The notes beneath the pieces were generated by a model. The model searched no databases. It saw only the letters and a program-made list of their open reading frames with translations, and had not been told where the DNA came from. A stretch of 64,000 nt of DNA, from the NCBI GenBank assembly GCA_963838235.1, contig CAWIQJ010000005.1:992001-1056000 (forward strand), read 5' to 3'. This DNA comes from JAFECT01 sp963838235. Its GTDB lineage: Bacteria; Pseudomonadota; Alphaproteobacteria; Caulobacterales; Caulobacteraceae. Every line of letters starts with the position of its first letter. Positions within the stretch are counted from its first letter, which is position 1. Below are positions 25,612 through 34,723 of this stretch, in pieces. Position numbers and translations under genes: made by a program.

Positions 25612-26018
25612 CAGGTCGCCGGCTTCTTCAGTGCGCTCTCCAGCGTGAGCCCGAAGATCACTGACGCGGCGAGCACCGCGATCGAATAGTCGTGGCCGGG
25701 CCACGCCGCCGCGCAACACGCGACAATGACGATGATCAAGGGAATGACCGCGGCGAGGATCAGGGTGATCGGCGAGTCCGCCTGAATCAGCGACGGACGA
25801 TCGGGCATCTTGAACACGTAGCGCTTGAACAGCAGGTAGAGCACGACGATCGCGGGCGCGAGCACGACCACGACCCAGCGACGTTGCGCCGGCCCGAAGA
25901 AGGCGGCGGACACGACCAGCAGCGCCAGCGCGACGCCGGTGACGACGGCGAGCGTCACGTTCAGCTCGTGCGCCTTCTGCGGATCGACGGTGTGCGGTGT
26001 AGGCGTCTTCACGGTCAT
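25611..26018 (-). CDS. Small integral membrane protein following phaC
   Basis: A 135-residue protein with about four transmembrane helices (VTLAVVTGVALALLVVSAAFF, WVVVVLAPAIVVLYLLF, LILAAVIPLIIVIVACCAAAW, IAVLAASVIFGLTL) and a proline/threonine-rich start (TVKTPTPHTVDPQKA). No family recognised. Its ATG overlaps the phaC TGA, and its stop touches the DUF1428 start, so the three genes look coupled. Confidence 0.7.
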   Translation of the reverse strand: MTVKTPTPHTVDPQKAHELNVTLAVVTGVALALLVVSAAFFGPAQRRWVVVVLAPAIVVLYLLFKRYVFKMPDRPSLIQADSPITLILAAVIPLIIVIVACCAAAWPGHDYSIAVLAASVIFGLTLESALKKPAT

Positions 26019-27973
26019 GAGCGCACCTTCACATAGTCGCCCGGCGCGTCGGTGACCGGCTTCAGCCTGCCCTTGGCGGGATCGCGCGCCGCGACCCACC
26101 CGCCGGACTTGGCGTGCAGCCACTCGGCCCAGTGCGGCCACCAGGAGCCGGGCTTTTCGACCGCGCCCTCGAACCATTCCTCGAACGTCGGCGGCAACTC
26201 TGGGTTCTCCCAGTGCTGATACTTCTTCGCGGCCGGCGGATTGACCACGCCCGCGATATGTCCCGAACCAGCCAGGGTATAGGTCACCGGTCCGCCGAAC
26301 ATCCGCGCGCTCTTGTAGACCGATCGCGCCGGCGCGATGTGATCCTCGCGGCTGGCCTGGAAGTACATCGGGACCGTCACGCTCTTGGCGTCGAGTTTAA
26401 CGCCGTCGAGCACCAACTCACCCTTGGCGAAGGCGTTGGCGCCGTAGAACTGGCGCAGGTACTGCAGGTGCAGCGCCTTGGGCATGCGCGTCTGGTCGGA
26501 GTTCCAATAGAGCAGGTCGAAGCTCGGCGGCTCCTTGCCCATCAGATAGTTGTTCACGAAGAACGACCAGACCAGGTCGTTGGCGCGCAGCGCGTTGAAG
26601 GTGTCGGCCATGGCCGCGCCGGGCAGCACGCCGCCGGCGGCGTCCATCATCTCTTCGAGCTGGTTCAGCCAGGCCTCGTCGGTAAACAGCAGGAGATCGC
26701 CCGCTTCGGAGAAGTCGTGCTGGGCGGCGAAGAAGGTCACCGCGTTGAAGCGCTTGTCGTGCTTGGCCGCCATGTGCGCCAGGGTCGAACCCAGCAGGGT
26801 GCCGCCGATGCAATAGCCGACCGCGTTCACCCGGTCGGTCCCGCATTGCTCCATCACCTTGGCCGAGGCCGAATAGATGCCGCCGCGCATATAGTCGGCA
26901 AAGTCGCGATCGCGCAGGGACTGGTCGGGGTTCACCCAGGAGGTCACGAACACGGTGAAGCCCTGGTCGGTGAGCCAGCGGATCATCGAGTTCTCGGGCC
27001 GCAGATCGAGGATGTAGTATTTGTTGATCCACGGCGGGAAGATCAGCAGCGGCGTGTCGCGCGCCTGCACCGTGGTGGGCGAAAACTGCAGTAGTTCGTA
27101 GAGCTCGTCGCGCCAGACCACCTTGCCCGGCGCCGTTGCGACATTCTCGCCGACCTTGAAGCGGGTGTAGTCGGTCTGGCTGATCGCCAGCTTGCCGCCG
27201 CCGCGCTCGATGTCGGCGGCGAAGTTCTCCATGCCCTTGACCAGGCTCTCGCCATTGGTCGCTGCCAGTTCACGCAACGCCGCGGGGTTGGACGCGAGGA
27301 AGTTGGTCGGCGAGAAGGCGTCGGTCAAAAGCCTGGTGAAGAACTCCGCGCGGCGCTTGGTCAAAGGATCGACGCCCTCGACATTGGTCACCAGACTGTT
27401 CAGCCAGTCGGAGGTGACGAGATAGGATTGCTTCACGATGTCGAAGACCGGGTTCTCGCTCCAGTCCTTGTCGTTGAACCGCTTGTCGCCCTTCGCCGGC
27501 GCCACGGGGGCGTCTTGCGTTTCGCCGGCGGCGCGCCGCGCCGCGTTCTGCCAGAGGTCCATGTAACGGCCGAACAAGTCGGCCTGGGCCTTGAACAATT
27601 TGTCCGGGGTGGTGGCGAGCCGGGTCATCACCTCGCCCATGGCCGGCCCGACGTTGAACGGATCGGACGACAGGGCGCGCGGGGAGTCCGCCTGGGACAG
27701 CGCCGCTTCGGCGATCGCGCCCTGGGCGGTCAGCGCCGCCTTGGCGAGGTTCAGCGACAGCGTCTCGACCGCTTCGCGCTGGGCCGGGTCCATCAGCGCG
27801 GCTTCCCAACGTCGGGCATCGGGCGCCGGTTCGGCTTTCGCTTCGGGATTTTCCTGGCGCGGCGCGGAAGCGGCCGTCTTGGCGGCCTTGGACTCGGCGG
27901 ACGCACGCTTGGGGCTCTTTGGCTTCGCGGTCTTGGACCTGGAGCCTTTGCGCGTCCCGGAAGCAGCCGCCAT
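26015..27973 (-). CDS. phaC: Class I poly(3-hydroxyalkanoate) synthase
   Basis: Polymerises (R)-3-hydroxyacyl-CoA into polyhydroxyalkanoate granules. The alpha/beta-hydrolase core has the lipase-like box GYCIG with the catalytic cysteine (NAVGYCIGGTLL), the aspartate in ASREDHIAP and histidine in GSGHIAGVVNPP. 652 residues from an ATG with AGGAG upstream. The first 50 or so residues are lysine/alanine/proline-rich (AKPKSPKRASAESKAAKTAA), longer than usual. No phaAB or phasin is nearby, but a PHB-depolymerase-like esterase occurs at 60922-61692. Confidence 0.95.
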   Translation of the reverse strand: MAAASGTRKGSRSKTAKPKSPKRASAESKAAKTAASAPRQENPEAKAEPAPDARRWEAALMDPAQREAVETLSLNLAKAALTAQGAIAEAALSQADSPRALSSDPFNVGPAMGEVMTRLATTPDKLFKAQADLFGRYMDLWQNAARRAAGETQDAPVAPAKGDKRFNDKDWSENPVFDIVKQSYLVTSDWLNSLVTNVEGVDPLTKRRAEFFTRLLTDAFSPTNFLASNPAALRELAATNGESLVKGMENFAADIERGGGKLAISQTDYTRFKVGENVATAPGKVVWRDELYELLQFSPTTVQARDTPLLIFPPWINKYYILDLRPENSMIRWLTDQGFTVFVTSWVNPDQSLRDRDFADYMRGGIYSASAKVMEQCGTDRVNAVGYCIGGTLLGSTLAHMAAKHDKRFNAVTFFAAQHDFSEAGDLLLFTDEAWLNQLEEMMDAAGGVLPGAAMADTFNALRANDLVWSFFVNNYLMGKEPPSFDLLYWNSDQTRMPKALHLQYLRQFYGANAFAKGELVLDGVKLDAKSVTVPMYFQASREDHIAPARSVYKSARMFGGPVTYTLAGSGHIAGVVNPPAAKKYQHWENPELPPTFEEWFEGAVEKPGSWWPHWAEWLHAKSGGWVAARDPAKGRLKPVTDAPGDYVKVRS

Positions 27974-28017
27974 GGTCTGAACTCCTTTCGGCCTTCCGCC
28001 GCCCGTCCTGATCGCAT

Positions 28018-28521
28018 ATGAGCGAAGGCGAGATGATCCGCGAGCGCCGCCTTATCCGGAGGATCGCCGCCGGGCGCAAGCCGCGAGGCCTTGGGCCCCG
28101 GCGTGGCTTGGTCCTGGGCGCGCTCTGCGCGGGCGCCGCGGCCCTGTCGGGCTGCATCTCCGACCCGTTCAGCCAGTCCACCGACCCGAACGCCCAGGGG
28201 GCGGCTCAGATCAGCGCGGCCGCCGCGGCGCCGGGACCTTATCCGCACTGGTCCCAGTTCCCGGCCGTGCCCAAGAACGTGCCGACCGTGGCCGTCTGGA
28301 ACACCGAGGCCAAGGGCCTGGACGCCGATCAGGCGCAACTGCTGCACGAGGCGGCCGACCTGCACTGGACGCTCCACGACACCGACCAGTGGGCCGCCCA
28401 GGCGCGCTTGCTGATCGATCCTGCCCTTGCCCTGCGAGCGCCGCCCAATTCCGCGGCGGATACCGAGGCCTTCGCCGCCAAGGCCCGGGCGCTCGCGACA
28501 CCGCCGCCGCCGGTAAAGTAA
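28018..28521 (+). CDS. Hypothetical lipoprotein
   Basis: Probably an outer-membrane or periplasmic lipoprotein: arginine-rich N-region, then LVLGALCAGAAALSGC with a lipobox cysteine. The mature region is alanine/proline-rich, with a conserved-looking WSQFPAVPKNVPTVAVWNTEAKGLDADQAQLL segment and no domain I know. Starts at 28018 or 28033 (ATG) give a long N-region; a TTG at 28108 would sit just before the signal. It is divergent from phaC by only 44 bases at the first start, which makes the later starts plausible. glpX follows. Confidence 0.75.
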   Translation: MSEGEMIRERRLIRRIAAGRKPRGLGPRRGLVLGALCAGAAALSGCISDPFSQSTDPNAQGAAQISAAAAAPGPYPHWSQFPAVPKNVPTVAVWNTEAKGLDADQAQLLHEAADLHWTLHDTDQWAAQARLLIDPALALRAPPNSAADTEAFAAKARALATPPPPVK

Positions 28522-28606
28522 TCCACTGTTTCATGACCGTGAGCACCGGGGCCGTTCCCAGGAGCCCCGGACGAATCATCTAAGACTGTCGCCAGGAGCC
28601 GCCTTC

Positions 28607-29562
28607 ATGCCGTCCATCGATCTCGAGCGCGATCTGGCGCTCGACGCCGTCCGTGTCACCGAAGCCGCCGCCATCGCTGCGGCCAAGCTGGCCGGCCGCG
28701 GCGACGAAAAGGCCGCCGACCAGGTCGCGGTGGACGCCATGCGCACCGCGCTGAACAGCCTCGACATCGAGGGCGCCATCGTCATCGGCGAGGGCGAGCG
28801 CGACGAGGCGCCCATGCTCTACATCGGCGAGAAGGTGGGCTCCGGCACGGGCCCCGAGGTCGACATCGCGCTCGATCCGCTGGAAGGCACGACGCTGACC
28901 GCCAAGGCCATGGCCAATGCGCTGGCGGTGATGGCCATCTCGCCCAAGGGCGGCATGCTGCACGCGCCCGACACCTACATGGACAAGATCGCCATGCGGT
29001 CCGGGCTATGCCGAGGGCGTCATCGACCTCGACGCCGAGCGCCGCGGAAAACGTGAAGGCGTTGGCCAAGGCCAAGGGCGTGGCGGTGAACGAGATCACC
29101 GTCTGCGTGCTCGACCGTCCGCGCCACGCCGACATCATCGAGAGCCTGCGCAAGATCGGCGCGCGGGTGAACCTGATAACTGACGGCGACGTGGCGGGCG
29201 TGATCCACACCGCCGAACCGGAAACCGGCATCGACATCTACATCGGCCAGGGCGGCGCGCCGGAGGGCGTGCTCGCCTGCGCGGCGCTGAAGTGCGTCGG
29301 CGGCCAGTTCCAGGGGCGGCTGGTGTTCCGCAACGACGACGAGCGCGGCCGCGCCGTGCGCCTGGGCCTGACCGATTTCAATCGCAAATACACGCTGGAC
29401 GAATGGTGCGAGACCGACGCGATGTTCGCCGCCACCGGCGTCACCAAGGGCGCCATGCTCGACGGCGTGCGTTACGAGAGCGGTTACGTCACCACCCACA
29501 CCCTGGTGATGAACTCGTCCAACCGCACGGTCCGTCGCGTGCGCATGCGCCGGCCGGTCTAG
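28607..29562 (+). CDS. glpX: Fructose-1,6-bisphosphatase class II (GlpX; two small indels)
   Basis: Hydrolyses fructose-1,6-bisphosphate in gluconeogenesis; in alphaproteobacteria it may also cleave sedoheptulose-1,7-bisphosphate. Motifs include VTEAAAIAAAKLAGRGDEKAADQVAV, VIGEGERDEAPMLYIGE (metal-binding), ALDPLEGTTLTAKA, and DIYIGQGGAPEGVLACAALK. Inserted bases near 28997 (G) and 29029 (C) break the frame; without them GPGYAEGVIDLDAS reads through. The stop lies only five bases before a palindromic repeat element. Confidence 0.93.
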
Positions 29563-29567
29563 ATGGT

Positions 29568-29724
29568 GGATTTGAAGTTCGCCCCCTGTCAGGGTCTCGC
29601 GTCGTCGCGAACTTCAAATCCAAAAAGCATACTAGCAATTATGGAGTTGCTAGTGTCCTGTTCGAATCCGAAGTTCGTTGGCGGTTTCCACAAGCGGATT
29701 CGAACTTCGAATTCGGGACACTAG
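29568..29724. repeat. Intergenic cluster of three inverted repeats filling the glpX-recJ gap
   Basis: Three nested dyads occupy the whole gap. Dyad 1: 15-bp perfect arms at 29568-29582 and 29607-29621 (GGATTTGAAGTTCGC). Dyad 2: ACTAGCAA at 29631-29638 and TTGCTAGT at 29647-29654. Dyad 3: CTAGTGTCC (29650-29658) with GGACACTAG (29716-29724), and inside it TTCGAATCCG (29661-29670) with CGGATTCGAA (29695-29704). The octamer GAAGTTCG occurs four times, twice in each orientation. It looks like a REP or MITE-type palindromic element rather than a terminator, since no T-run follows any stem. Confidence 0.8.
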
Positions 29725-29727
29725 CGT

Positions 29728-31554
29728 ATGGACGGCGGCGTTCTCGAGCGTGCAACCGACGTCGAGGACGCCTTCCTTGGCGTGAGCCGTTCGATCACCG
29801 GCCGCCGCTGGCGCCAGCGGCCTGCGGACGCCGCGCTGACCCTGCACCACCAACGCACCCTCGGTCTGCCCGAGCCCCTGGCGCGCGCGCTTGCGTCGCG
29901 CGGCGTGACGGCGGAGGAGGGCGCGGACTATCTGCAGTCCGACGCTGAAGGCGCTGTTCCCCGATCCGTCGAGCTTCCTCGACATGGACCGCGCGGCGAC
30001 GGTGATCGTCGACGCCCTAGTCGAAAAACGTCGCGTCTATGTGTTCGCCGACTACGACGTCGACGGCGGAACTTCGGCGGCGCAGCTGGTGCGCTGGTTC
30101 CGCGCCATGGGCTCCGAGCTGCCGATCTACGTGCCCGACCGCATGAAGGAGGGTTTGGCCCCAGCCCCGCCGCCTTCCGCGGATCTGCGCGAAGCGGGCG
30201 CGGAGCTGGTCATCACCGTCGACTGCGGCGCGGCGGCCTATGACGCCCTGATCGAAGCGACGCGCATCGGGCTCGAGGTCGTCGTCATCGACCATCACCT
30301 GATGCACGGCGAAACGCCGCCCTGTGCGTGCACTGGTCAATCCCAACCGTCCCGGCGACACCTCGGGGCAGGGCATGCTGGCGGCCGCCGGCGTGACCTT
30401 CGTGCTGCTCGCCGCGCTCAATCGCGAGGCGCGCAGGCGCGGCTTGTTCGAAGGGCGTGCCGAGCCTGACGTGCGCCAGTGGCTCGACCTCGCCGCGCTG
30501 GGCGCCGTCTGCGACGTGACGCGTCTGACCGGCTTCAACCGCGCGCTCACGGCGCAGGGGCTGAAGGTGATGTCGGCCTGGGGCAATCCCGGACTGAAGG
30601 CGCTGATGGAGGTCGCCGAGGCCAAGGGGCCGGCCAGCGTCTTCCACGCCGGCTTCATCCTCGGGCCGCGCATCAACGCCGGCGGGCGCATCGGCCGCTC
30701 CGACCTCGGCGCGCGCCTGCTGTCGACCGACGATCCCGGAAGAGGCGATGGCGCTCGCGCGCGAGCTCGACGCGCTGAACGCCCAGCGCAAGGACGTCGA
30801 ACGCGAGATCACCGAAGCGGCGATCCGGCTGGTCGAGCAGTCGTCGAACTTCGATCCCCAGGCGCCGGTGATCGTCGTCGCGGCGGAAGGCTGGCATCCA
30901 GGCGTCATCGGCATCGTCGCCGGCCGTCTGCGCGAGCGCTGGCGCCGGCCGGTGATCGTCATCGGCCTCGACCCGGTCGCCGATCATCGCCAAGGGCTCG
31001 GGCCGCTCGCAGCCCGGCGTCAACCTGGGCGCGGCGGTTCAGGCGGCCTTCGACGAGGGCATGCTCATGGCCGGCGGCGGCCACGCCATGGCGGCGGGCC
31101 TGACCATCCGGCCGCGCGACGTTCCCGAGTTGCGCGCCTTCCTGTCGGCGCGACTGGCGAAGGAGACCGCCCAGGCCCTGGCCGAAGACGCCCTGGAGCT
31201 GGACGCAGTGGTCACCGCCCGTCGCGCCGACCGGGCGCTGCTCGACGCCTTCGCGCCGCATGAGCCCGTTCGGCCCCGGCAACCCTGAGCCGCTTTTCGC
31301 CTTTTCGGGGATGCGAGTGGTCGAGGCCCTCCCGATGAAGGGCGGCCATGTGCGCGCCACCCTGGCCGACCCGGACGGGGCGCGGATTCGCGCCGTGGCC
31401 TGGCGCGCTGGCGAGAGCCCGTTCAGGGAAGAGGCTTATGGAACAAGGTTCTGGCCTGCACATTGCGGGTAAGTTGAAAGCCGACGACTGGAACGGCCGC
31501 AACGGCGTCCAGCTCGAGATCGAGGATCTGGCCGATCCACGCATGGCAAGCTGA
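29728..31554 (+). CDS. recJ: Single-stranded-DNA-specific exonuclease RecJ (several frameshifts)
   Basis: A 5'-3' ssDNA exonuclease of the DHH family, used in recombination and mismatch repair. Fragments in three frames give the whole protein: GVSRSITGRRWRQRPAD, VYVFADYDVDGGTSAAQLVRWF (motif I), VITVDCGAAAYDAL, VVVIDHHL (DHH motif), FILGPRINAGGRIGRSDLGARLL, WHPGVIGIVAGRLRERWRRPVIVIGLD, GGGHAMAAGLTI, and C-terminal LKADDWNGRNGVQLEIEDLADPR. Frame changes lie near 29945, 30325, 30737, 30985, 31255 and 31435. The ATG at 29728 abuts the repeat element and lacks a convincing ribosome-binding site; GTG 29779 (GVSRSITGRRW) is an alternative. Confidence 0.92.
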
Positions 31555-31684
31555 CCTCGGCGACCGCCGGCCGAACCTGATTTTGCTTGAAATTCCGGCT
31601 CCCGCCGATCCCCGCAAAGCGTTGATGGGACACGGCCTTGCGCGCTCTGGCGGGGGCGGCTATATCGCCCGCTCTTCGCTCGGA

Positions 31685-31759
31685 GGTCCCTTCGTCTATC
31701 GGTTAGGACACCAGATTTTCAATCTGGGAAGAGGGGTTCGACTCCCCTAGGGACTACCA
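31685..31759 (+). tRNA. tRNA-Glu(TTC)
   Basis: A 75-nt cloverleaf with acceptor GGTCCCT/AGGGACT (one G-U pair), discriminator A and encoded CCA. The anticodon stem CCAGA/TCTGG holds loop TTTTCAA, anticodon TTC. The T-arm AGGGG-TTCGACT-CCCCT is regular. Confidence 0.95.
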
Positions 31760-31873
31760 GGGCGCAAGATTCTCTCGGGAGGCGAAATTTTCGTTTCTCG
31801 GCTGCCCGGTATCAAAAACCCGTGTTATGGTTTTGCGCTTGCCGCGCTTTCGGCGAGCGGATGGGGCTGAGCG

Positions 31874-32473
31874 GTGAGTTACGATTTCGAGGATGCGGGT
31901 TCGCAAACCGAAACGGTGCGGATCAGCGGCAGGGTAAAGTGGTTCGATCCCGGCAAGGGCTACGGCTTCATCGTCCCGGACGACCCCAATCAGACCGACC
32001 TCAAGGACGTGCTTCTGCACGTGACGAGCCTGCGCGACTCCGGTCGCGAGCACGCGCTCGAGGGCTCCACCATCGTCTGTGAAGTGATGCGCCGCCCCAA
32101 GGGCTGGCAGGTCGCCACCATCGTCGAGCTGGACGAGAGTTCCGCCCCGCCGCCGGCGGAACGGCGCGGCTACGACAGCCTGCGTCGCGAACGGGACGGG
32201 GACTTCGCCGCCATGCCGCGTGCGCCGCGCCGCGCCGCGCCGCTGACCGCCACGGGTCCGCTGGAGCGCGCCAAGGTGAAATGGTTCAATCGCACCAAGG
32301 GCTATGGTTTTGTGGTGCGCGAGACCGATCCGGGCGATATCTTCGTGCACATCGAGACGCTTCGCCGGTGCGGCCTGGAAGACCTCCAGCCGGGCGACGA
32401 GGTGATGGTCCGCTTCGCCGAAGGTCCCAAGGGCCTGGTGGTGGCGGAAATCCAGCAGGTCTCGCTCGTCTGA
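31874..32473 (+). CDS. Double cold-shock-domain protein
   Basis: A 199-residue RNA-binding protein with two CspA-type OB folds: residues about 18-90 (GRVKWFDPGKGYGFIVPDD) and 132-199 (AKVKWFNRTKGYGFVVRET, DIFVHIETLRRCGL), joined by a 40-residue arginine/proline-rich linker. Both copies keep the RNP1 aromatic motif KGYGF. Double-CSD proteins are characteristic of Caulobacter relatives. It starts at GTG 31874. Confidence 0.95.
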   Translation: MSYDFEDAGSQTETVRISGRVKWFDPGKGYGFIVPDDPNQTDLKDVLLHVTSLRDSGREHALEGSTIVCEVMRRPKGWQVATIVELDESSAPPPAERRGYDSLRRERDGDFAAMPRAPRRAAPLTATGPLERAKVKWFNRTKGYGFVVRETDPGDIFVHIETLRRCGLEDLQPGDEVMVRFAEGPKGLVVAEIQQVSLV

Positions 32474-32494
32474 TCGCCCAACCGTAGAGCCCCC

Positions 32495-33028
32495 ATGTCC
32501 TCCATTCGTTTGAGCCGCATTGCTTCGGGCCTCGCGGCGGCCGCCACCTGCACCCTTCTCGCCGCCGGTCACGCCCAGGCCACGCCGGACTCGCGCAGCC
32601 CCAGCGTCTGCACCGAGGTGGCGCGCGAACTGAAGTTCCATCCGCCGGCCACCCAGAAGCTCGAGATCGAGACGCACCACGGCGTGCGCACGTTCGACGT
32701 CGAGATCGCCTCCGACGACGCCTCGCGCGAGCTCGGCCTGATGTGCCGCAAGACCATGGCGAAGAGCCACGGCATGTTGTTCGAATTCCCCCAGGCCGAC
32801 CCGCAGACCTTCTGGATGAAGAACACCTACCTGCCGCTCGACATCATCTACATCGGACCGAACGGGCGTATCGTGTCGATCGCGGCGAACGCCAAACCCT
32901 TCGACGAAACGCCGCTGCCTTCCACGGGCCCGGCGAACGGCGTGCTCGAGATCAAGGGCGGCTTGTCGGCAAAGCTCGGCATCCGCGCCGGCGACCAGGT
33001 CAGGCACACCTTCTACCAGGGGCGCTGA
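32495..33028 (+). CDS. DUF192 family exported protein
   Basis: A 177-residue protein with a signal peptide (IASGLAAAATCTLLAAGHAQA) and a DUF192 domain: IASDDASRELGLMCRKTMAKSHGMLFEFPQ, FWMKNTYLPLDIIYIGPNGRIVSI and PANGVLEIKGGLSAKLGIRAGDQV. The family has no settled function. It follows the cold-shock gene by 21 bases and precedes a secreted hydrolase by four, suggesting a small operon. Confidence 0.92.
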   Translation: MSSIRLSRIASGLAAAATCTLLAAGHAQATPDSRSPSVCTEVARELKFHPPATQKLEIETHHGVRTFDVEIASDDASRELGLMCRKTMAKSHGMLFEFPQADPQTFWMKNTYLPLDIIYIGPNGRIVSIAANAKPFDETPLPSTGPANGVLEIKGGLSAKLGIRAGDQVRHTFYQGR

Positions 33029-33032
33029 GCCC

Positions 33033-33896
33033 ATGTTGCGCGGCGCCCTCATCCTTCTGGCGGCGGCGATCCTCACCTCGTCCTGGGCGCCGAACGCGCG
33101 CGCGCAGCAGAGCGTCACGTTCGAGGATCGGCGGCTGAGCATCCAGCTCGACCATCGCAGCTTCAGCCTTGTCGCCCACGTCTTCCGCCCGGCGGGCAAG
33201 GGGCCCTTCCCACTGGTGGTGATCAACCACGGTACGCCGGCCGGCGGCCTCGAGGGTCTGCGCGCGGCCACGTTGGACAGTCTCGACCGGCCCGCCCGTT
33301 GGTTCGCCGAACACGGCTTTATCGCTCTGACGATGCTCCGTCCCGGCTTCGGTCCGTCCGACGGTCCGTACATGGAGACCGGCACCCCCTGCGAGAACCG
33401 CGACTACGTCCGCGACGGCCGCAAGACCGCCGACGTCGAGGCCGCCATCATCGAAAGCGCCAAGGCTCTGCCGGGCGTCGATGCGCATCGCGTGATCGTG
33501 GTCGGCCATTCCGCCGGGGCCTTCGGCGCCATGGCGCTCGCGGACGCGCCGCCGCCGGGCGTTCTGGGCGTGATTGACTTCGCCGGCGGCAAGGGCGTGG
33601 ACGGACCGGGCAGTGTCTGCGGCGGCGCCGCGCGCCTGGCTCAGGCCGGCGCCGTGTTCGGACGCGCCAACCGGCTGCCGCAACTGTGGCTCTATGCCCC
33701 AGATGATCGGGAGTTTCCGCCGTCCATCGCGGGTCCGCTCTATGACGCCTACCGCAAGGGTTCGAAGCCGCCGGTCAAGTTCGTCGCACTGCCGGCCGCC
33801 GGCAACGACGGCCATATGGCCTTCCTGCGGGACCCCGAAGTCTGGGCGCCCGCGGTGCTCGCCTTCCTCAGCGAAATCGGCGCGTCGGGCGGCTGA
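33033..33896 (+). CDS. Exported alpha/beta hydrolase, dienelactone-hydrolase-like
   Basis: A 287-residue alpha/beta-hydrolase with signal peptide (MLRGALILLAAAILTSSWAPNARA). The nucleophile elbow is VVGHSAGAFGAMAL (GHSAG), the oxyanion segment is INHGTPAGG, and a late DDREFPPS and GNDGHMAF supply the candidate acid and histidine. The substrate is unknown; prolyl oligopeptidase or dienelactone hydrolase relatives are most similar. Convergent with the GST gene. Confidence 0.85.
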   Translation: MLRGALILLAAAILTSSWAPNARAQQSVTFEDRRLSIQLDHRSFSLVAHVFRPAGKGPFPLVVINHGTPAGGLEGLRAATLDSLDRPARWFAEHGFIALTMLRPGFGPSDGPYMETGTPCENRDYVRDGRKTADVEAAIIESAKALPGVDAHRVIVVGHSAGAFGAMALADAPPPGVLGVIDFAGGKGVDGPGSVCGGAARLAQAGAVFGRANRLPQLWLYAPDDREFPPSIAGPLYDAYRKGSKPPVKFVALPAAGNDGHMAFLRDPEVWAPAVLAFLSEIGASGG

Positions 33897-33899
33897 GTC

Positions 33900-34508
33900 T
33901 CAGCCGTAGCGCGCGCGGATTTTCTGCGCCGCCGGCCGGCTGTAACAGCGCTCGAGCCATGCGGCGACGTGCGGATGCGGCGTCAGGTCCATCTGTCCCG
34001 TGCGCGACGGCGACAGCACGCCGGCCACGTTGAGGTCCGCTACGGAGAAGGTGTCGCCGAGCAGCCAGGTCCGCCCGGCCAGCACGCCGTCGAGCTTGCT
34101 CAGCTCGACCGCCGCGAGTTCGACGAGTTCGGGACCCGCCAGCGTCTTCAGAAACCGCGTGCGCACGTCCTTCTGGATCCAAGGCTCCACGTGCCCCTGG
34201 ACCCACAGCGACCAGCGCCAGACCTGGGCCTCGCCCGCGGCGTCATTCGGGTAGATCGGCGCGTCACCGCCGGAGCCGTAGGTTTTGGCGAGGTAGAGGT
34301 TGATCGCCAGCGACTCCGACAGGACCACCGGCCCGTCGACCAGGATGGGGATCGCCCCCATCGGGTTGAGCCGCAGGTACTCGAGGGATTTCAGCTTGGG
34401 ATCTTCGTAGCCGATCGGGTCGTGGACGTAGTCGAGGCCGAGTTCTTCGAGGGTCCAGAAGATGCGGCGGGTGCGGGATTTGTCGGAGCCGTAGAGGGTG
34501 ATTGTCAT
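33900..34508 (-). CDS. Glutathione S-transferase family protein
   Basis: A 202-residue GST. The N-terminal thioredoxin fold (MTITLYGSDKSRTRRIFWTLEELGLDY, NPMGAIPILVDGPVVLSESLAINLYLA) includes the cis-proline and the SES glutathione-binding motif. The helical C-terminal domain has the N-capping motif WLLGDTFSVADLNVAGVL. The catalytic residue is probably the early serine near position 8-11. Standalone gene. Confidence 0.92.
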   Translation of the reverse strand: MTITLYGSDKSRTRRIFWTLEELGLDYVHDPIGYEDPKLKSLEYLRLNPMGAIPILVDGPVVLSESLAINLYLAKTYGSGGDAPIYPNDAAGEAQVWRWSLWVQGHVEPWIQKDVRTRFLKTLAGPELVELAAVELSKLDGVLAGRTWLLGDTFSVADLNVAGVLSPSRTGQMDLTPHPHVAAWLERCYSRPAAQKIRARYG

Positions 34509-34605
34509 GGCCGAGGTATCGCCCGGAGCCGGGCCGGGTCAAGCCGCCGGTTGGCGGGACGGGCCCCATGGGTTATCTGGCGGGGACTGGATGACCCGCC
34601 GAGTC

Positions 34606-34683
34606 CGGGGCGTAGCGCAGCCTGGTAGCGCATCTGCTTTGGGAGCAGAGGGTCGCAAGTTCGAAATCTTGCCGCCCCGACCA
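34606..34683 (+). tRNA. tRNA-Pro(TGG) with one extra base in the T-loop
   Basis: Acceptor CGGGGCG/CGCCCCG, discriminator A, encoded CCA; anticodon stem TCTGC/GCAGA with loop TTTGGGA, anticodon TGG. The T-stem GCAAG/CTTGC encloses eight bases (TTCGAAAT) rather than seven, making the gene 78 nt. The extra A is probably a sequence error of the same kind as in nearby genes. Confidence 0.93.
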
Positions 34684-34723
34684 TCGGCTCGGACGTCCGG
34701 AAGACGCAGACCTTGGAGACCTC

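Noticed and set aside
27428..28021. 197-codon plus-strand frame opposite the 5' half of phaC
   Set aside because: Glycine/leucine/arginine-rich shadow of phaC with no start signal or family resemblance.
29568..29621. Rho-independent terminator for glpX
   Set aside because: The stem is long and perfect but the loop is 24 bases and the stem is followed by CAAAAAG rather than a T-run on the plus strand.
29728..31554. Programmed frameshifting in recJ or glpX
   Set aside because: Breaks occur at many unrelated positions without slippery heptamers or downstream structures, and the same error type affects genes throughout the window.
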